64,000 bases of DNA, taken from assembly GCF_000264995.1 (NCBI RefSeq), contig NW_006767456.1:38052-102051 (forward strand), written 5' to 3'. This document shows, piece by piece, positions 27,277-39,668 of the stretch. The notes beneath the pieces were generated by a model. It was not told the origin of the DNA and made no database searches. It saw only the letters and a program-made list of their open reading frames with translations. Numbering within the stretch: the stretch's first letter is position 1; the number at the start of each line of letters is the position of its first letter. The DNA is from Punctularia strigosozonata HHB-11173 SS5 (lineage: Eukaryota > Basidiomycota > Agaricomycetes > Corticiales > Punctulariaceae). Both the position numbers and the translations under genes were made by a program.

Positions 27277-28207
27277 ATGGTTCTCAAGATTTACGGTATG
27301 ACCGTCTCCACCTGCACGCGCCGTGTCGCGACAGTGTGCAAGGCGCTCGACATTCCCTACGAGCTCATCGGGGTCAACTTCGCTGTGGTCAGTATATTAG
27401 TCTATCGGTTTGAATTGACGTGTACGGTTGCTGATTCGCTACGCATTTGCGATAGGCCGAGCACAAGTCCCCTGCGTACCTTGAGAAGCAGCCCTTCGGA
27501 CAGGTGCCCTACATCGACGACGACGGATTCATCCTGTTCGAGTCTCGCGCTATCTGCCGTTACCTCGCGCTGAAGTACGGCAAGGGCAAGCTGATCCCCT
27601 CCGATCTCCCTGCCCGTGAGTTGGATAATTCATAGCATTATGGGCTTCGTTAATCCTGCCTGTTCTGGTCCAGTCGCCAAGTTCGAGCAGGCGGCCTCCA
27701 TCGAGACGTCCAACTTCGATGCTTTCGCGTCTGTTATAGCGGCTGAGAAGGTCTTCAAGCCGTGGGTACATTATTATCTATGGTTCTGCTCGTGCTGATT
27801 TTTGTCGCCATTAAGGATGCAGGGCTTGACGACCAACGACGCGCTTGTCACCCAGCTCGCTGCTACTCTCGAGACTAAGCTCAACGGTTACGAAGCGATC
27901 CTCAGCAAGCAGAAGTACCTCGCCGGCGACGTAAGTAGTTGTGTAGTGCTCTTGATTTCGAGCCCAGTCTCATGCTGCGGCCATTATACAGGAGCTCACT
28001 CTCGCTGACCTCTTCCATCTGCCCTACGGCTCCATGCTCGAGCCTTGCGGATTCAAGTTCCTCTCTGACACCGCCAAGCACCCCAACGTCGCCAGGTAAG
28101 TAATCAACCGCGTTTCTCGACATGACTTTGGCTGACAACGGACGAACAGGTGGTGGAGCGAGATTTCCTCCCACCCTGCTTGGCTCGCCGTCAAGGATGG
28201 TGCATAA
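27277..28207 (+). CDS. Glutathione S-transferase
   Basis: Conjugates glutathione to electrophiles in the cytosol. Six exons: 27277-27387, 27456-27615, 27674-27761, 27816-27930, 27992-28095 and 28150-28207, all GT-AG and in phase. The thioredoxin-fold domain starts MVLKIYGMTVSTCTRRVATV, with Ser/Thr/Cys near the catalytic position, and has the cis-Pro region FGQVPYIDDDG and the glutathione-binding FESRAICRYLALKYG. The helical C-terminal domain has FEQAASIETSNFD, LAGDELTLADLFHLPYG (the N-capping/LADL motif) and WWSEISSHPAW. The overall pattern is phi/theta-like. The start is set by the first residue of the domain. Complete. Confidence 0.94.
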
Positions 28208-28488
28208 GAATTTGAGTACATCAAATATCTTGTGCTCTGTTGGTACGACGGTTGTATTTGGTCGCGTTGAGCATGTACAATGTAAGAATGAAATAACTAC
28301 GTTGCGATCTGCATCTTCTGTGAGCACGCGGAGTCCGGTACGCTGGAACGTGCAGAGCGAGTCTCTGCGGTCTCTATCGGCGAAAGCTTTCGAAGCAGGT
28401 ACGATATTCCCTGGCATCGAGCCGGAGGGTGCGTGTCAGGTACGAGGTACGATTCTGGACTTATGGGCAACCGCCGATCATGACGTGA

Positions 28489-31400
28489 ATGTTCGCACCA
28501 TCACATGATACATTCTACATCACTGCGCGCCCCTCACGCTGTCTCAGATGGAATGAGTCGGACATCTGGACCTCTTGCGATACACAGCTCATCGGGCCCG
28601 GCGACCAGAGCCCTGAGCGCTCCCCTGCGGATGAAGAGCCCAAGCAGCTAATAGCCTGTGCCCAGCAAAACGCTACCCTTTGCTCTCGGTTGCCTATCCT
28701 ACCCTATCTGGTGAGCAGCGGAGCCTATGGACTGCTTCTATTATTACGCAGAATACCTTCTCTGATTGGGATGTTTTTGCTGTTCAGAAGTCTTCTTCGG
28801 TGATGCGCTCAGACGAGGTCTGTGAGTGCCATCGTTTACATGAGACACCGGGCACCTTACCAACCGTTACGCTGCCTGGGCAGGGGTCAATCTCCGTCGG
28901 AGGATCCACCGATTTGATCTCGACGAGTATGTCAAGTATGCCATTATGCATGAATTCGGTCTAACGAACCTTTGACAGCGGAGACACGGAGCTAGAAACG
29001 GCTATCCTCCAATGGAAGCTGTTCCTGGGCTGGCTTCCGTCCTCGATACCCCATTCGAGCCTAGTCGTACTCAGCGAGTACGCGGAGCTCCTCCGGATTC
29101 GCTTCCAAAGTCATGGATCCGTGGATGACCTGGAAGAGAGCATAGAGCTTCATCGTCGGGTTGTGGACTATCTTCGATCTCGCGGAAAGCTACACGCGGT
29201 CGCCTTAAACAATCTCGGCGTCGCCCACGCTCTGCGGTTCTTCAACTTCACTCGCTCCGACGATATCCAGACATCCATAGCGCTACATGAAGAAGCGCTC
29301 TCGATAGCTTCGGCGCAGAGACATGACCGGGCGGAGTCTCTTGTTCACCTCGGCCATGCCCTTACGCTGCTACATCGCCTGGACACCAAAGCACCCTTGG
29401 TCAATCGCGCAATTGAACACCTGCGCGAAGCGCATAACCTCATCCCCGAATCCGATCCCCTCTTCGTCATCACCACCTTGCATCTTTCGGACGCTCTTCG
29501 TCAACTATTCTCCTACTCAGGGGGCAAACCCGACGACATCCGCGATGCCGTCCGTCTGGCCCGCAAAGCTGTCGAACTCTGTCCTGCCCGACATCGGCAA
29601 AGGCCGGAAATCCTGATCGGACTCGCGGGCAAACTCGGAGTCTTCTTCGAAGTCGAAGATAACCAGGAGCTTCGCGAGGAGGAGCGGCTCTTGTACCGAC
29701 AGGCCCTCGCCGAACAGTCTCCGAGGCATCCGTTCAGATGCGTCGCGCTCGCCCAACTCGGGTATCGGCTCGCTTCGGGCCAGTACTTTGGTGATAGCAC
29801 GAGCGCGGAGCTCGATGAAGCCATTCAGCTCGGTCACGAGGCTCTTTCGTTGACCACTCCGGAACATATATGGTATCATGTCATTCTGAGCACGCTCGGA
29901 TACGCGTACTCCCGAAGATCCTCGCTCGCGGCCGAACATCGTTCAGACCTCGATGAGAGTATCTTGTTACAACGTCGCGGCGTCGAACATGTCCGTGCCA
30001 CTGCCAGCTACCGATATATCCACCTTCACAACCTCGCGGATGCACTCGAAGTTCGTTGGCAGCGCGAAAAGAAGCCGGAGGACTTGGAGGAGGCAATTAG
30101 CCTCGCCCGCGAAGCGCTCCGCCTCTGTCCTCCAGGTCACAACGACCACCCGTACTCCGCGTACGCGCTAGGCAGGCGGCTCCTCGTTACTTCGTCGTGG
30201 ACCTTCGAGGAAATCGATGAGATTGTGCGCTGTTTCGAGGCTATAAACAACACCATTTACCCACTCGGACACCCTCTGAGGTCGTGGGGGGTCGGAAACA
30301 TCGCCCAGCTGGTCCACGCGCGGTACGTGCGCTCTCAAGACCCGCACGATTGGACATACGCTATGGACTGCTTCCAGCTGGCCACCGACGATCCGCACAC
30401 GTCCTACGTCCGGCGTTTTGCGGCGGTGAAGCGATGGATAGCCGCCGCGGAGAAGTCGAATTCGGTCGAGATGGCGCTGATGGCGTACCAGCGCGCGGTG
30501 GACATGCTCCCCTACCACACGCACCTCGGCCTTGATCTCGCGGGGCAGCTGGAGTCCATGAAGAGGAGCTTCGCAACGATGTCATGCGAGGCGGCGGGCT
30601 GCGCGTTGGCTTCGTCTCAACCGGTGGAGGCGGTGCGGATGCTCGAGCAGAGCCGGTCGATATTCTGGGCGCAGATGCTGCAGCTGCGCACCTCGTTCGA
30701 GGGCCTGCCGCCGAACCTCGCGGAGAAGATCGTGGAGGCTGCCACAGGTTTGGAAGAGTACCACTCGCAAGCGCCGTCTGCGGACGCGTCGGGCGCGGAG
30801 CGGATCATCCAGCAGCGCGTCCTGCACAAGAAGTTCCAGGTGCTGCTGGGCCAGGTCCGGACGTACCCCGGCTTTGAGAACTTTCTCCGGCCCTACTCGT
30901 TCGAACAGCTGGCGCGGGTCACCGCGCGCGGGCCGGTCGTGCTGCTCATCTCCAGCGAACGCTATGGATCGTCTGCGATCATTATCCGAAGTCCGAGCAG
31001 CGGCGTGGAGCATGTGCCCCTTACGGGCTTCACCGCCCATGCGCGGGGCAATATGATCGCGTTGCTGGACGATACGGTTCCGCAGCATCGACCGCCTGCC
31101 CGGGATGGCAAGTCAAGGCTGGCGATCGTGAAGGTGAAGAGGCCGGTGCGAGATGAGAAGGATCTCATGGAGTCCTTATGGTCGAACGTGGTGGAGCCTG
31201 TCATTTCCCGGCTTCGTTTGCAGGTGCGTGGCTTGTTTGCGTCCACAAATGCGAAACTGACCTCGGTATGTGAACAGAAATGCGAATCATACGATGCTCG
31301 GCCCAGGGTCTGGTGGTGTTGCGCCGGTATCTTCACGTCGCTCCCGGTGCACGCTGCCGGAACGCTGAAACCGTCGCCCACGTTTTTGAGTGACTTCGCA

Positions 31401-32129
31401 GTCTCGTCGTACATCCCGAGCTTGTCGAGTCTGGTAATGGCGAGACAGAAATGCGCCAAAACTGAAACCGCAAAGGTGCTCATTGTCGCTGAGCCAGATG
31501 CAGCAGACCACACGCCCTTACCCGAGTCGCTGCGCGAAGTGGACATCATTCGAGCGAAGATGGCCTCAAATCCGTGTGCGTTGGGCAATCTGCGGGTTGA
31601 AGTCCGCCAGGGCAGAGCGGCCGTCCTGGAGCAGATGGACGACGCGTCTGTCATTCATCTGGCTTGTCATGGCTTGCAGGATCGCGACCAGCCGCTGTCG
31701 AGCGGCTTCGTGCTGCGGGATGAGAAGCTCACGATCTCGGACATCATGAGGCTGAAGCTGCCGTACGCGCGCTTCGCCTTCCTGGCAGCATGCGAGAGCG
31801 CCGCTGCGGATCGCGAGCAGCCGGACGAGGTGATACATCTGGCGGCGGCCATGATATTTTCGGGTGTGCCAAGCGTGGTTGGCACCTTGTGGTGAGTGCG
31901 GTGCTGCTTTTTCTCGGCGTTTAGATGGACTCATGGCGCTCATCAAAGGTCGATGGGCGACGAGGACGGGCCGACGGTGGCCGGTTACATCTACGAAGAG
32001 CTCGCGCGGAGTTATCCGAACTTCGACGACGACCGGATACCCTTCGCGCTTGATGCTGCGATCCGCAAGTTGCGAGAGGACGGTGCTCATTTTCACCGGT
32101 GGGCGACGTACATCCACATGGGCGTATGA
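28489..32129 (+). CDS. TPR-CHAT protein (caspase-like protease domain)
   Basis: Exons 28489-28710, 28752-28821, 28884-28926, 28979-31891 and 31949-32129 join in phase to 1,142 residues. After a non-repetitive head of about 110 residues comes a long run of TPR-like helical repeats, recognisable from DLEESIELHRRVVDYLRSRG, HDRAESLVHLGHALTLL, DIRDAVRLARKAVELCP and PEDLEEAISLAREALRLCP. A helical linker leads to the C-terminal CHAT domain: LIVAEPDA, VIHLACHGLQD with the catalytic His, FLAACESAA with the catalytic Cys, then GVPSVVGTLWSMGDEDG and a final GAHFHRWATYIHMGV. The His-Cys dyad of the caspase-like clan CD fold is intact. The second-longest reading frame in the window. Substrate and trigger are unknown; the very N-terminal exons are the least certain part. 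Confidence 0.88.
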
Positions 32130-32786
32130 GAACGGACTCTTGGTTGTATACCTCTCGGACAGTTCTATATCCTTGTAATCTCTGTCATACTAGGCGTTGC
32201 CCACCGAATGAGCAAAGTAACTAATCAAATTGATGAGCCGCGCGTATGCAAGTATCATAACCGCCGGAGGAGGGATCTGCAGCCTTTGGTAATCATTCCC
32301 AAGGTGTTTCGACGCGGATGCAACGCAACATGGCAAGGATGATGTCAAAGCTCGGCGCGTCGGCGATTTCCCGCGGTCGTTGCCCGCTATCATCCACCAC
32401 CGCGACGAACAGCGATGGCCTCCATCCTTCGTCTCCCTCGGCACAGCGTGCTCGAGTGTACCCTGCACTGATTCTGGCCGGCCTCCGCCCTTCGTTGCAC
32501 CCCGTCTCCGGGTTATGCACGATGTGCTGCATGATGATCCGCATGACGATGTCGAGTCGCCATGCCGCTCGAAGCCCGTCGAAGCCTACGCATCACCGAT
32601 AGAACTGTCCGCCGCTTCACCACAGCACGCTGCCTCAGTTCGAATACCGGCCCCCGCTGCGGACCAGCACCGGTCTCGCGTAATCCCCGGACAGCGCATA
32701 TATTCGGGACGCCACAAGGGGGATCGTCGTCTGTCCGACCCCCTTGCGACGCATACGCCCTTCGTTTACGTCCCGGTCTCGCCAGG
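32130..32786. other. Intergenic with possible minus-strand coding remnant
   Basis: Promoter of the carboxypeptidase gene. On the minus strand about 32570-32293 reads FDGLRAAWRLDIVMRIIMQ and ends MLRCIRVETPWE, with a natural-looking composition and a possible acceptor just upstream. No further exon is evident and the family is unknown, so it may be the end of a broken gene. Confidence 0.3.
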
Positions 32787-35349
32787 ATGTTCCGCAAGAT
32801 TAGCTCGCTGCTGCTCGCCCTCGGGCTGACGCTCACGGTTTCTACCGGTGTCGAGGCTGCAATGGACACCAACTGGAGTTCGCCTCACCATTACCCTGGC
32901 AAGCCGAACACCACATACGGGCCCGACTGGCAGGACTGTATGCGCAGCTACATCGGTCGCCTTTCATCCAGTTGCTGATCAACCTTGCTCGCAGACTTCC
33001 TGGTCAAGGACTCGCTGCCCAACATCACCTTTCCTCTGGGCCGCTCGTATGCGGGCTCCATTTCCACCAAGACACCCGGCTTCAAGAACAACTCAGCGTT
33101 CTTCTGGGGATGGGAGAAGACGGATGGGTCGATCGTGTCCACCAACAACACCGAGTGGGTAGCATTCAATCTTCTTCTATTACGCAGCACACCGACCTCC
33201 ATGTTAAAGCGAACCGTGGGGTATGTGGCTCGCGGGTGGGCCCGGTTTCTCGTCCATCGCCGCCATGCTCCTCGAGAACATGGGTCCGATTCAGGCCAAC
33301 GCGACCGGTTTCTTCAAGAACCCGTACTCGTGGACCCAATTCGCCGATTGGTTCTGGGTCGACGCGCCGGTTGGTGTTGGCTACTCCACCGTCGCTCAGG
33401 GTGGCTGGGCGACGGACGAAGAGCGCGTCGCGGCAGACTTCGTACGTTGAATAGAGCGACGCATATGCGTCGTTGGGCTTTTGCTGACCATGGGCATGCA
33501 CAGCTTGGCTTCGTCGACAACCTCACCAAGGTGTTCCCGGGACTGAAGACTCGTCCTTTCCATCTTGCCGGCGAGTCGTATGCCGGGAGGTTTGTCCCGT
33601 ACATCATGAAGCAGTACTTCTCGATGCCTAAGGACAAGCGCCCGATTAATCTTGCCAAGATTGCGGTCAGCAACCCTGGCTTACAGTACGTGTCTCGGTA
33701 TAACAGTTCGTCCTCCTCGTACTCAACCCGTACTTCAGGTCGGCGAACGAGTTCGAGTTCCTTCCCATCTCGCACGTCGTGGAGACATACCCCCAGCTCA
33801 TCGGCTATGACACCGAAGTCTATGACTACGTTCGCGAGCAGTCAGTTGCTTTTCCAAAGGCTGTCCTCATAACCTGTCGCTAATCCTTCTATCGCTTCTA
33901 GGACGCACCTCTGCGGCTTCGACCTGAACTTGACCTACCCTCAGACTGGTGGCAAGTTCGACACCATTCATCCCAAGATCGGTGCCATCGGCGGTAAACT
34001 CTCCGCACGTTCCGTGCCAGAGGAGGCGCCCGCTGCGCCGTACAAGCACCGGAGCTTCGTATCTGAGCTGCGAGAACGAGCTTCTACTCGTGATGCCGAG
34101 CTTGCCGGAGCTGATGTCGAGAAGAGGGTGCCCAAAGGCTTCAACGCGACGTTGACGGGCAAGGTCAACGAGTGGTTCGGATGCGACTTGCGCGACCTGG
34201 TCCTGAGCTACGCCATCAACTACACCTACCCGTGGAACGCGAACTTTGGCGAGTTCGACTACTTGGAGCTGCCGTACAGCATCAACCCCATCACGACGTG
34301 GATCCACCCGCACCACTGGATGAACAGTGCGTGATCTGTGTTGTGCTCTCAGGGGCTTAGGGCGATACTAACTCCACTGCCTAGACAATGTCACCCGCAA
34401 CGCGATTCATGCGCCACACAACGCCATCTGGAGGGTGACATTCGACTACGCTTGGGGCGGTATCCCTGGTGCTCCCGACATCAGTACGTTAACCTGTACA
34501 TGGAATCGGCTCTTGCTCATCGCCTCTCCGCAGGCCCTCCTCCCATGAACTTCATGGACGACCTTGCCGCGAACGCTACCGAGAACAACGTCACCATTAT
34601 CTGGTACTCTGGTAACGACGATGCACTCACTACCCATTGGTCCACCGAGAGTAAGTCATCGGTGTGACTTGACCCCCCTTGCGCATTACTGACCTTTCAC
34701 GCTCGTAGTCGTCATCCAGAATACCACGTTCGGCGGCATTCAAGGTTTCACGGTCAAGCCCAACACTTCCTGGTTCGACGACGAGGGCGAGTACGCGGGC
34801 GTCGTCCGGCAAGAGCGCGGCTGGACGTATGTGCTCCTCGCTCACGCCGGGCACCAGACGCCGGTCGAGAACCCTGGCAAGACGTTCGCGTTCGTGCGCC
34901 AGTTCCTCATCGGCAACTCGACCATCGGCCTCGTCGAGACGAAGGAGGACGGGAGTGTGTACGTGCACGAGGCGACTACACCGAGCGGCGCGGCGGTCCC
35001 GACGCTCCTGCCCGACGGCGTGCTCGTCGGCCAGAAGGGCATCTACGACAAGGGCACGACGGTCACCTGGCCGAGCGCGACGATTGAGGCGTGGGATCAC
35101 CATCTCAGCACCGTCCTCGAGGCGTGGGCGGCGGCGACGCCGACGAGTATCGCGGCTACGACAGAGCACCACACAACCAAGACGTCCTCGACCCACCACG
35201 CCTCGAGCACCAAGACCTCGTCGACTCACCACGCATCGAGCACCAAGGCATCCTCGACGCACGCCACGAAGACGTCCACGAAGACCTCGTCGACGCACCA
35301 CACCACGACCACCTCAACCTCCGTGACGGCCTCGTCTACCAAGGCGTGA
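32787..35349 (+). CDS. Serine carboxypeptidase (S10), secreted, with Thr/Ser/His-rich tail
   Basis: Removes C-terminal residues from peptides in the secretory pathway or outside the cell. MFRKISSLLLALGLTLTVSTG is a signal peptide. Early exons are 32787-32937, 32995-33154, 33210-33441 and 33504-33685. The intron 33155-33209 (GTGGGT donor) restores the frame into DEPWGMWLAGGPGFSS. Catalytic Ser lies in LAGESYAG, Asp in IIWYSGNDDAL and His in LLAHAGHQTPVENP. The oxyanion/substrate motif reads WLAGGPGFSS where the family usually has WLNGGPGCSS. The last exon (from about 34710) ends with about 65 residues dominated by Thr, Ser, His and Lys, like an O-glycosylated stalk but without a hydrophobic GPI signal. 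Confidence 0.9.
35158..35341 (+). repeat. Coding tandem repeat in carboxypeptidase tail
   Basis: Imperfect copies of a roughly 30-base unit encode a repeated SSTHHASSTK-type motif, degenerating toward the stop. Such Ser/Thr tracts vary in copy number between strains. Confidence 0.7.
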
Positions 35350-35703
35350 TCATGCTCTCTCCGATAGACGACGACATCCACCACGTTTGCACTCCCTTAG
35401 ACGCACTGCCTGCCCATCCTCACGTTCTCGCATATACCCTACATCGACACGACCCCCTTGTATCATCTGGAATAGCATAGATTTCGGAACGCTCCGCGTG
35501 CAGTCAAATGAGTGTTGAGTTCCGATCGACGCGCCCAGTACCGCCACAAGCGCGTCTCTACGTTGCCGAGCCCCTTTCCTTTGACAGTATTGCCGCCTTC
35601 CAGCTTGACGCATGTGTATGCATGTCCTAGACCCTGCTGCTGTCATCTTATAGTCCGCATCTGCGCTGACTCGTACAAAGGATATACTTGTGTTGTGGAG
35701 GCT
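35350..35703. other. Intergenic
   Basis: About 350 bases between carboxypeptidase stop and RBR ligase start. No gene seen. Confidence 0.5.
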
Positions 35704-38700
35704 ATGGTCGACTGCATCGAGATATCATCCTCGCCCGAGCCCAGTGGCAGCCGGTCAGCCAGCACCAAGCCTAGCAGCAGCGCTGCTGCAAGGCTGCGCC
35801 GACGAGATAAGGCCTCCAATGCCAGGCCGAAGAGAAAGACTCGTGCTTCACGGCAGGAGGAAGTTATCGAGCTCACCGATTCAGACGACGATCGGCCTGT
35901 GGCGCAGAATACAAGGGCTGGCGCTCGTGTCGCGAGGGAGGCTGTAGGGGACGCCGCTGGGCCTTCCAAGCTCCATGGCGGAAAGGATAGAACAGATTTA
36001 CAAGCTGGGACGTCGCAGTATGCTCATAATCTCATTGCTGCGAATTTTTCAAACGCTGATTTCATTGACAGAACTGTACCAGACGGCGATTCCTTTGACA
36101 GATTGATACAATATTTCGAGACCCCTCCGGCTCCTCCTAAATACAATGGCAAGGGCAAGAACAAAGTTACCGAGAACACGGAAGCTGTCCTCGCTGTGGC
36201 TCCGAGCTCGTCCAACACGCCAGGTGGCCCGGGCGGTGCGCCCGAGCCAACAAAACAAAGCCGCTCGCGCTCTCCTCTGCCACTCTTCTTGCCCTCGGAC
36301 GAGGACGTCGCGAATCTGTCGGATTCCGTGTTTGATCAGCTCCAACTCCCTCCCGATACCCGCGCTTCCTCGCCAGTCCCCGATATCGACATGGCAGCGC
36401 CACCCCCCGACGTCCACATGCCTGCACCTCCGGCGACGAGCGATCCAACGCATGATTTCACCCGAGATATTGATACGAACCCTGGGTTACAGCAATTCAT
36501 AGATCCTCTCTTTCGAGTGCACGCTCAAATCTCGTCTATCATACCCGACGTCGACCCTGCGCATGTACGCTCTCTCGTGCAGGCCTTCGCCGAGGCTCTC
36601 CCACATGCGACACCGGATCAGCTCGTAGAGCAGGTATTGCATCGACTTTTCGAGGATCCCAGCTACCCGAAGGTAGATAAGCACGGGAAAGGGAAGAGGA
36701 AGAGGGAGGAAGGAGATGTCGAGGAAAGCCTCAAACGAGGCGCTCCGAAGTCCAAGCTTGACGTGGACTATGGCAAGACTGACCGGCTTCATGAGGTTGG
36801 CGCATATTATTATGAGCTAGCTTTGGTACGTTTCCGAGATTCCATGATTGTTATCTTCTGATAAAGCTTATGCGACTATCGGGGCACAGGCGCAGCTCGT
36901 GGAAGATTTCCCTTCGATACCCTACGATCATATCTTCACCACCTTTCAAACTCGAAACAATTTCTACGCTCCGGCATTCCTACAGTTGCACGCGGAGATG
37001 CAGCAGGGTCCCCCGTTTCCATTCGAGCCGAAAGCGGTCGGCGGAGAAAATGCGGCGGATGGGAACAGCAAGGGAAAGGGCAAGGAGAGGCTGCTCACCG
37101 ACGAGGCGTTTGAGCGTGAGAGGCGGTGGGTAAAGGAAAAGTTGGGGAAAGACTCGACGACAGCGGTCATGGACAGGGTAGTAGACAGGGACACCGCGGA
37201 GGTTCTCCAGACTGATGAAGCGACCATTGAATGTCAATGTTGCTTCACGGACTACCCATTCGTACGTCCACGGACTTGGCGCTCGCGCGGATATGCGTTG
37301 ATCCTTCTCTCCTGGCCAGACGCAAATGATACAATGTCCCGATGCGCACCTGTTTTGCAAGGAATGTATGACGACGTATTCCTCGACTCTTCTCGGCGCG
37401 CACGACTGCAATATCGTGTGCATGGAACAAGGCGGCTGCAAACTGGCGTTCACAGAATCCGAGCTGAGGCGATTCGTAAGTCGCCTATATACTCTAACAT
37501 TGTGTGCTTACTCACGACTGGATCTTACCGCAGCTGACGCCGAAGTTGTTGGAGTTGTACGAGCGTGTGAGGCAGCGCAAGGAGATCGAGGCCGCCGGGC
37601 TCGACAACCTCGAAGAGTGCCCGTTCTGCGAGTACAAGGTGGTCATCGACAACCCAGAGGAGAAGCTGTTCCGATGCGAGCGGGAGGAGTGCGGCGCGGT
37701 CAGTTGCCGCGGATGCAAGAAGCTCGTGAGTCCTTTCGCATTGGAAAACGGGTTTCAGAAGGCTCACCAGGAAAATGGCTAGGATCACTTGCCGAAGAGT
37801 TGCAAGGAGGTCGAGGAGGACAAGAAGCTCGACGCGCAACATCATGTGGAGGAGGCCATGAGTGCGTTCCCATCATCCGTCCCATTGCGTCAACCTGATG
37901 AAGCCCGCTATAGCCAAGGCGCTCATGCGAAACTGCCCGAAGTGTACGAAACCCTTTATCAAGGAGGGCGGGGTAAGGCTCCCTCTGTTGCGTATACGGC
38001 CGGGGTGGCGCTGATACTCGGATCTGTGGCTCATCATAGTGCAACAAGATGTCTTGTCCAAACTGCCGCACGTTATCCTGCTACATATGCAGACAAATCA
38101 TCAATGGATATGACCATTTCCATGAGGTGGGTTTTGCGATAGTTGACCCCGTTCTTGATCCTTGCCATTATATTGGGCTTTCGACGAGAACCTCCTTGCC
38201 TGTTCGCCTAGCGAGAGCTCGATCTTACACCATCATTCTATCTTCTCGCCCTCTTGCTGCACTGCATAGTTCTCTCCATCCGCTCATGTGTTTAGTGTAC
38301 TTACGCTTATTCTTCGCATCAGCGAGGCAATACCAAGGGCCAATGCACTTTGTGGGACCCCAACCAAAACGTCGAACTCAGGCATAACCAGGAGGTGTGT
38401 GTTTATCTTTTGTTGGAATCCATATAGCGGGAGCCAACAATCACATACAAGGTTACGCAAGCGGCGAAGAAGGCGCTTGAGGATTATAAACGCGCCAATC
38501 CGGAGACAGATACCGCTGCTATCAAGGTGGACATGCCTCCTGCTCCAGCTGCCGGTACCTCCGCCCCTGTACCCGGTCGCCCCGCATATCCTCACGGGAT
38601 GGTTGGGATTATGGCTGGGATGCCGCCGCACCATCAAATGCAAGCACATTTGGCGTATGACCAATTCCTGGCAGCCCGACCCCATGCAGGGCATGCAGAG

Positions 38701-39228
38701 GCAGTGCAAAGGCAGAGAGAGGTACATCAAATCGCAATGCAGGCGCGCGTGCAGCAAGTGCAGCAAGTGCAGCAGATGCGAGCGCAACTGCGAGCCGGGC
38801 GAGAACAGGCCTTGAGGGCCGAAGAGGAACACGCGAGGAGACTGCATGAACAGGCGCTGCTCCTGCAATTACACGCTGCTCAGGCAGTCCGGCCCGCCCC
38901 ACACGCCCAACGAGCTCCCGCGGTTCATGGTGGAGCACATGTGGATGCTGGACAAGAGACATTTCGGGCAGCCATGCGCGCGGGATTACCCGTCGGCGGT
39001 GCTGGACCTCACGCTGTGCCTGCGGGCGCTCACGGGGTGCGGATGTACGACGGACCTTTCCTTCGGGGCCAAGTTGCGCCTCGGCCAGCGATGGCTCCGT
39101 TACCGGTCCCGGCTCGTATGCCAGGGATGTATGGTCCAGAGCCTGCGCGCGTTCCAGGACCCTTTGGTGTCCAACATAATCAGGTGCCGTACGGCCCGTA
39201 CAATTCCAGTATTACGATCCGCATGTAA
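35704..39228 (+). CDS. RBR E3 ubiquitin ligase (RNF216/TRIAD3-like)
   Basis: The first exon encodes a long disordered N-terminus with SUMO-interaction-like acidic patches (VIELTDSDDD) and Pro-rich linkers. A helical segment HVRSLVQAFAEALP follows, then a basic stretch KHGKGKRKREEG. RING1 starts ECQCCFTDYPF and continues CPDAHLFCKECM. The in-between-RING part has CPFCEYKVVIDNPEEKLFRC and CRGCKKL. RING2 is CPKCTKPFIKEGGCNKMSCP followed by CRTLSCYIC; the Cys in GGCNKMSC is the expected catalytic thioester Cys, as in RNF216. A later CTLWDP block also matches that subfamily. The last exon is Gln/Ala/Pro-rich (QARVQQVQQVQQMRAQL) and ends NSSITIRM. About nine exons. The last 905 bases of the coding end are repeated after the gap. 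Confidence 0.9.
38293..39197 (+). repeat. 905-bp repeat, copy 1
   Basis: Matches 39669-40573 base for base at a constant offset of 1,376. It covers an intron, the CTLWDP exon and most of the last exon of the RBR ligase. The two copies diverge abruptly after the shared bases ACGGCCC. Confidence 0.95.
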
Positions 39229-39349
39229 GATTATTAGCGTAATACCACCGCCTTGACACGCGTTTGTGAGGAGGGATGAGCTGCAAATACCCCATCCAGA
39301 TAGCCTAACGTCGATCACATCCCATTAACAGTTCCGCCGTGTTGTTAGT

Positions 39350-39668
39350 NNNNNNNNNNNNNNNNNNNNNNNNNNNNNNNNNNNNNNNNNNNNNNNNNNN
39401 NNNNNNNNNNNNNNNNNNNNNNNNNNNNNNNNNNNNNNNNNNNNNNNNNNNNNNNNNNNNNNNNNNNNNNNNNNNNNNNNNNNNNNNNNNNNNNNNNNNN
39501 NNNNNNNNNNNNNNNNNNNNNNNNNNNNNNNNNNNNNNNNNNNNNNNNNNNNNNNNNNNNNNNNNNNNNNNNNNNNNNNNNNNNNNNNNNNNNNNNNNNN
39601 NNNNNNNNNNNNNNNNNNNNNNNNNNNNNNNNNNNNNNNNNNNNNNNNNNNNNNNNNNNNNNNNNNNN
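39350..39668. other. Assembly gap (Ns)
   Basis: 319 unknown bases joining two contigs. True length is not known. Confidence 0.99.

Noticed and set aside
30582-31654. Long minus-strand frames under the TPR-CHAT gene
   Set aside because: Antisense shadows of a clearly coding exon with CHAT motifs.
33155-33209. Apparent frameshift before the carboxypeptidase oxyanion motif
   Set aside because: An intron from GTGGGT to TTAAAG joins NNT-DEPWGMWLAGG in phase, so no break is needed.
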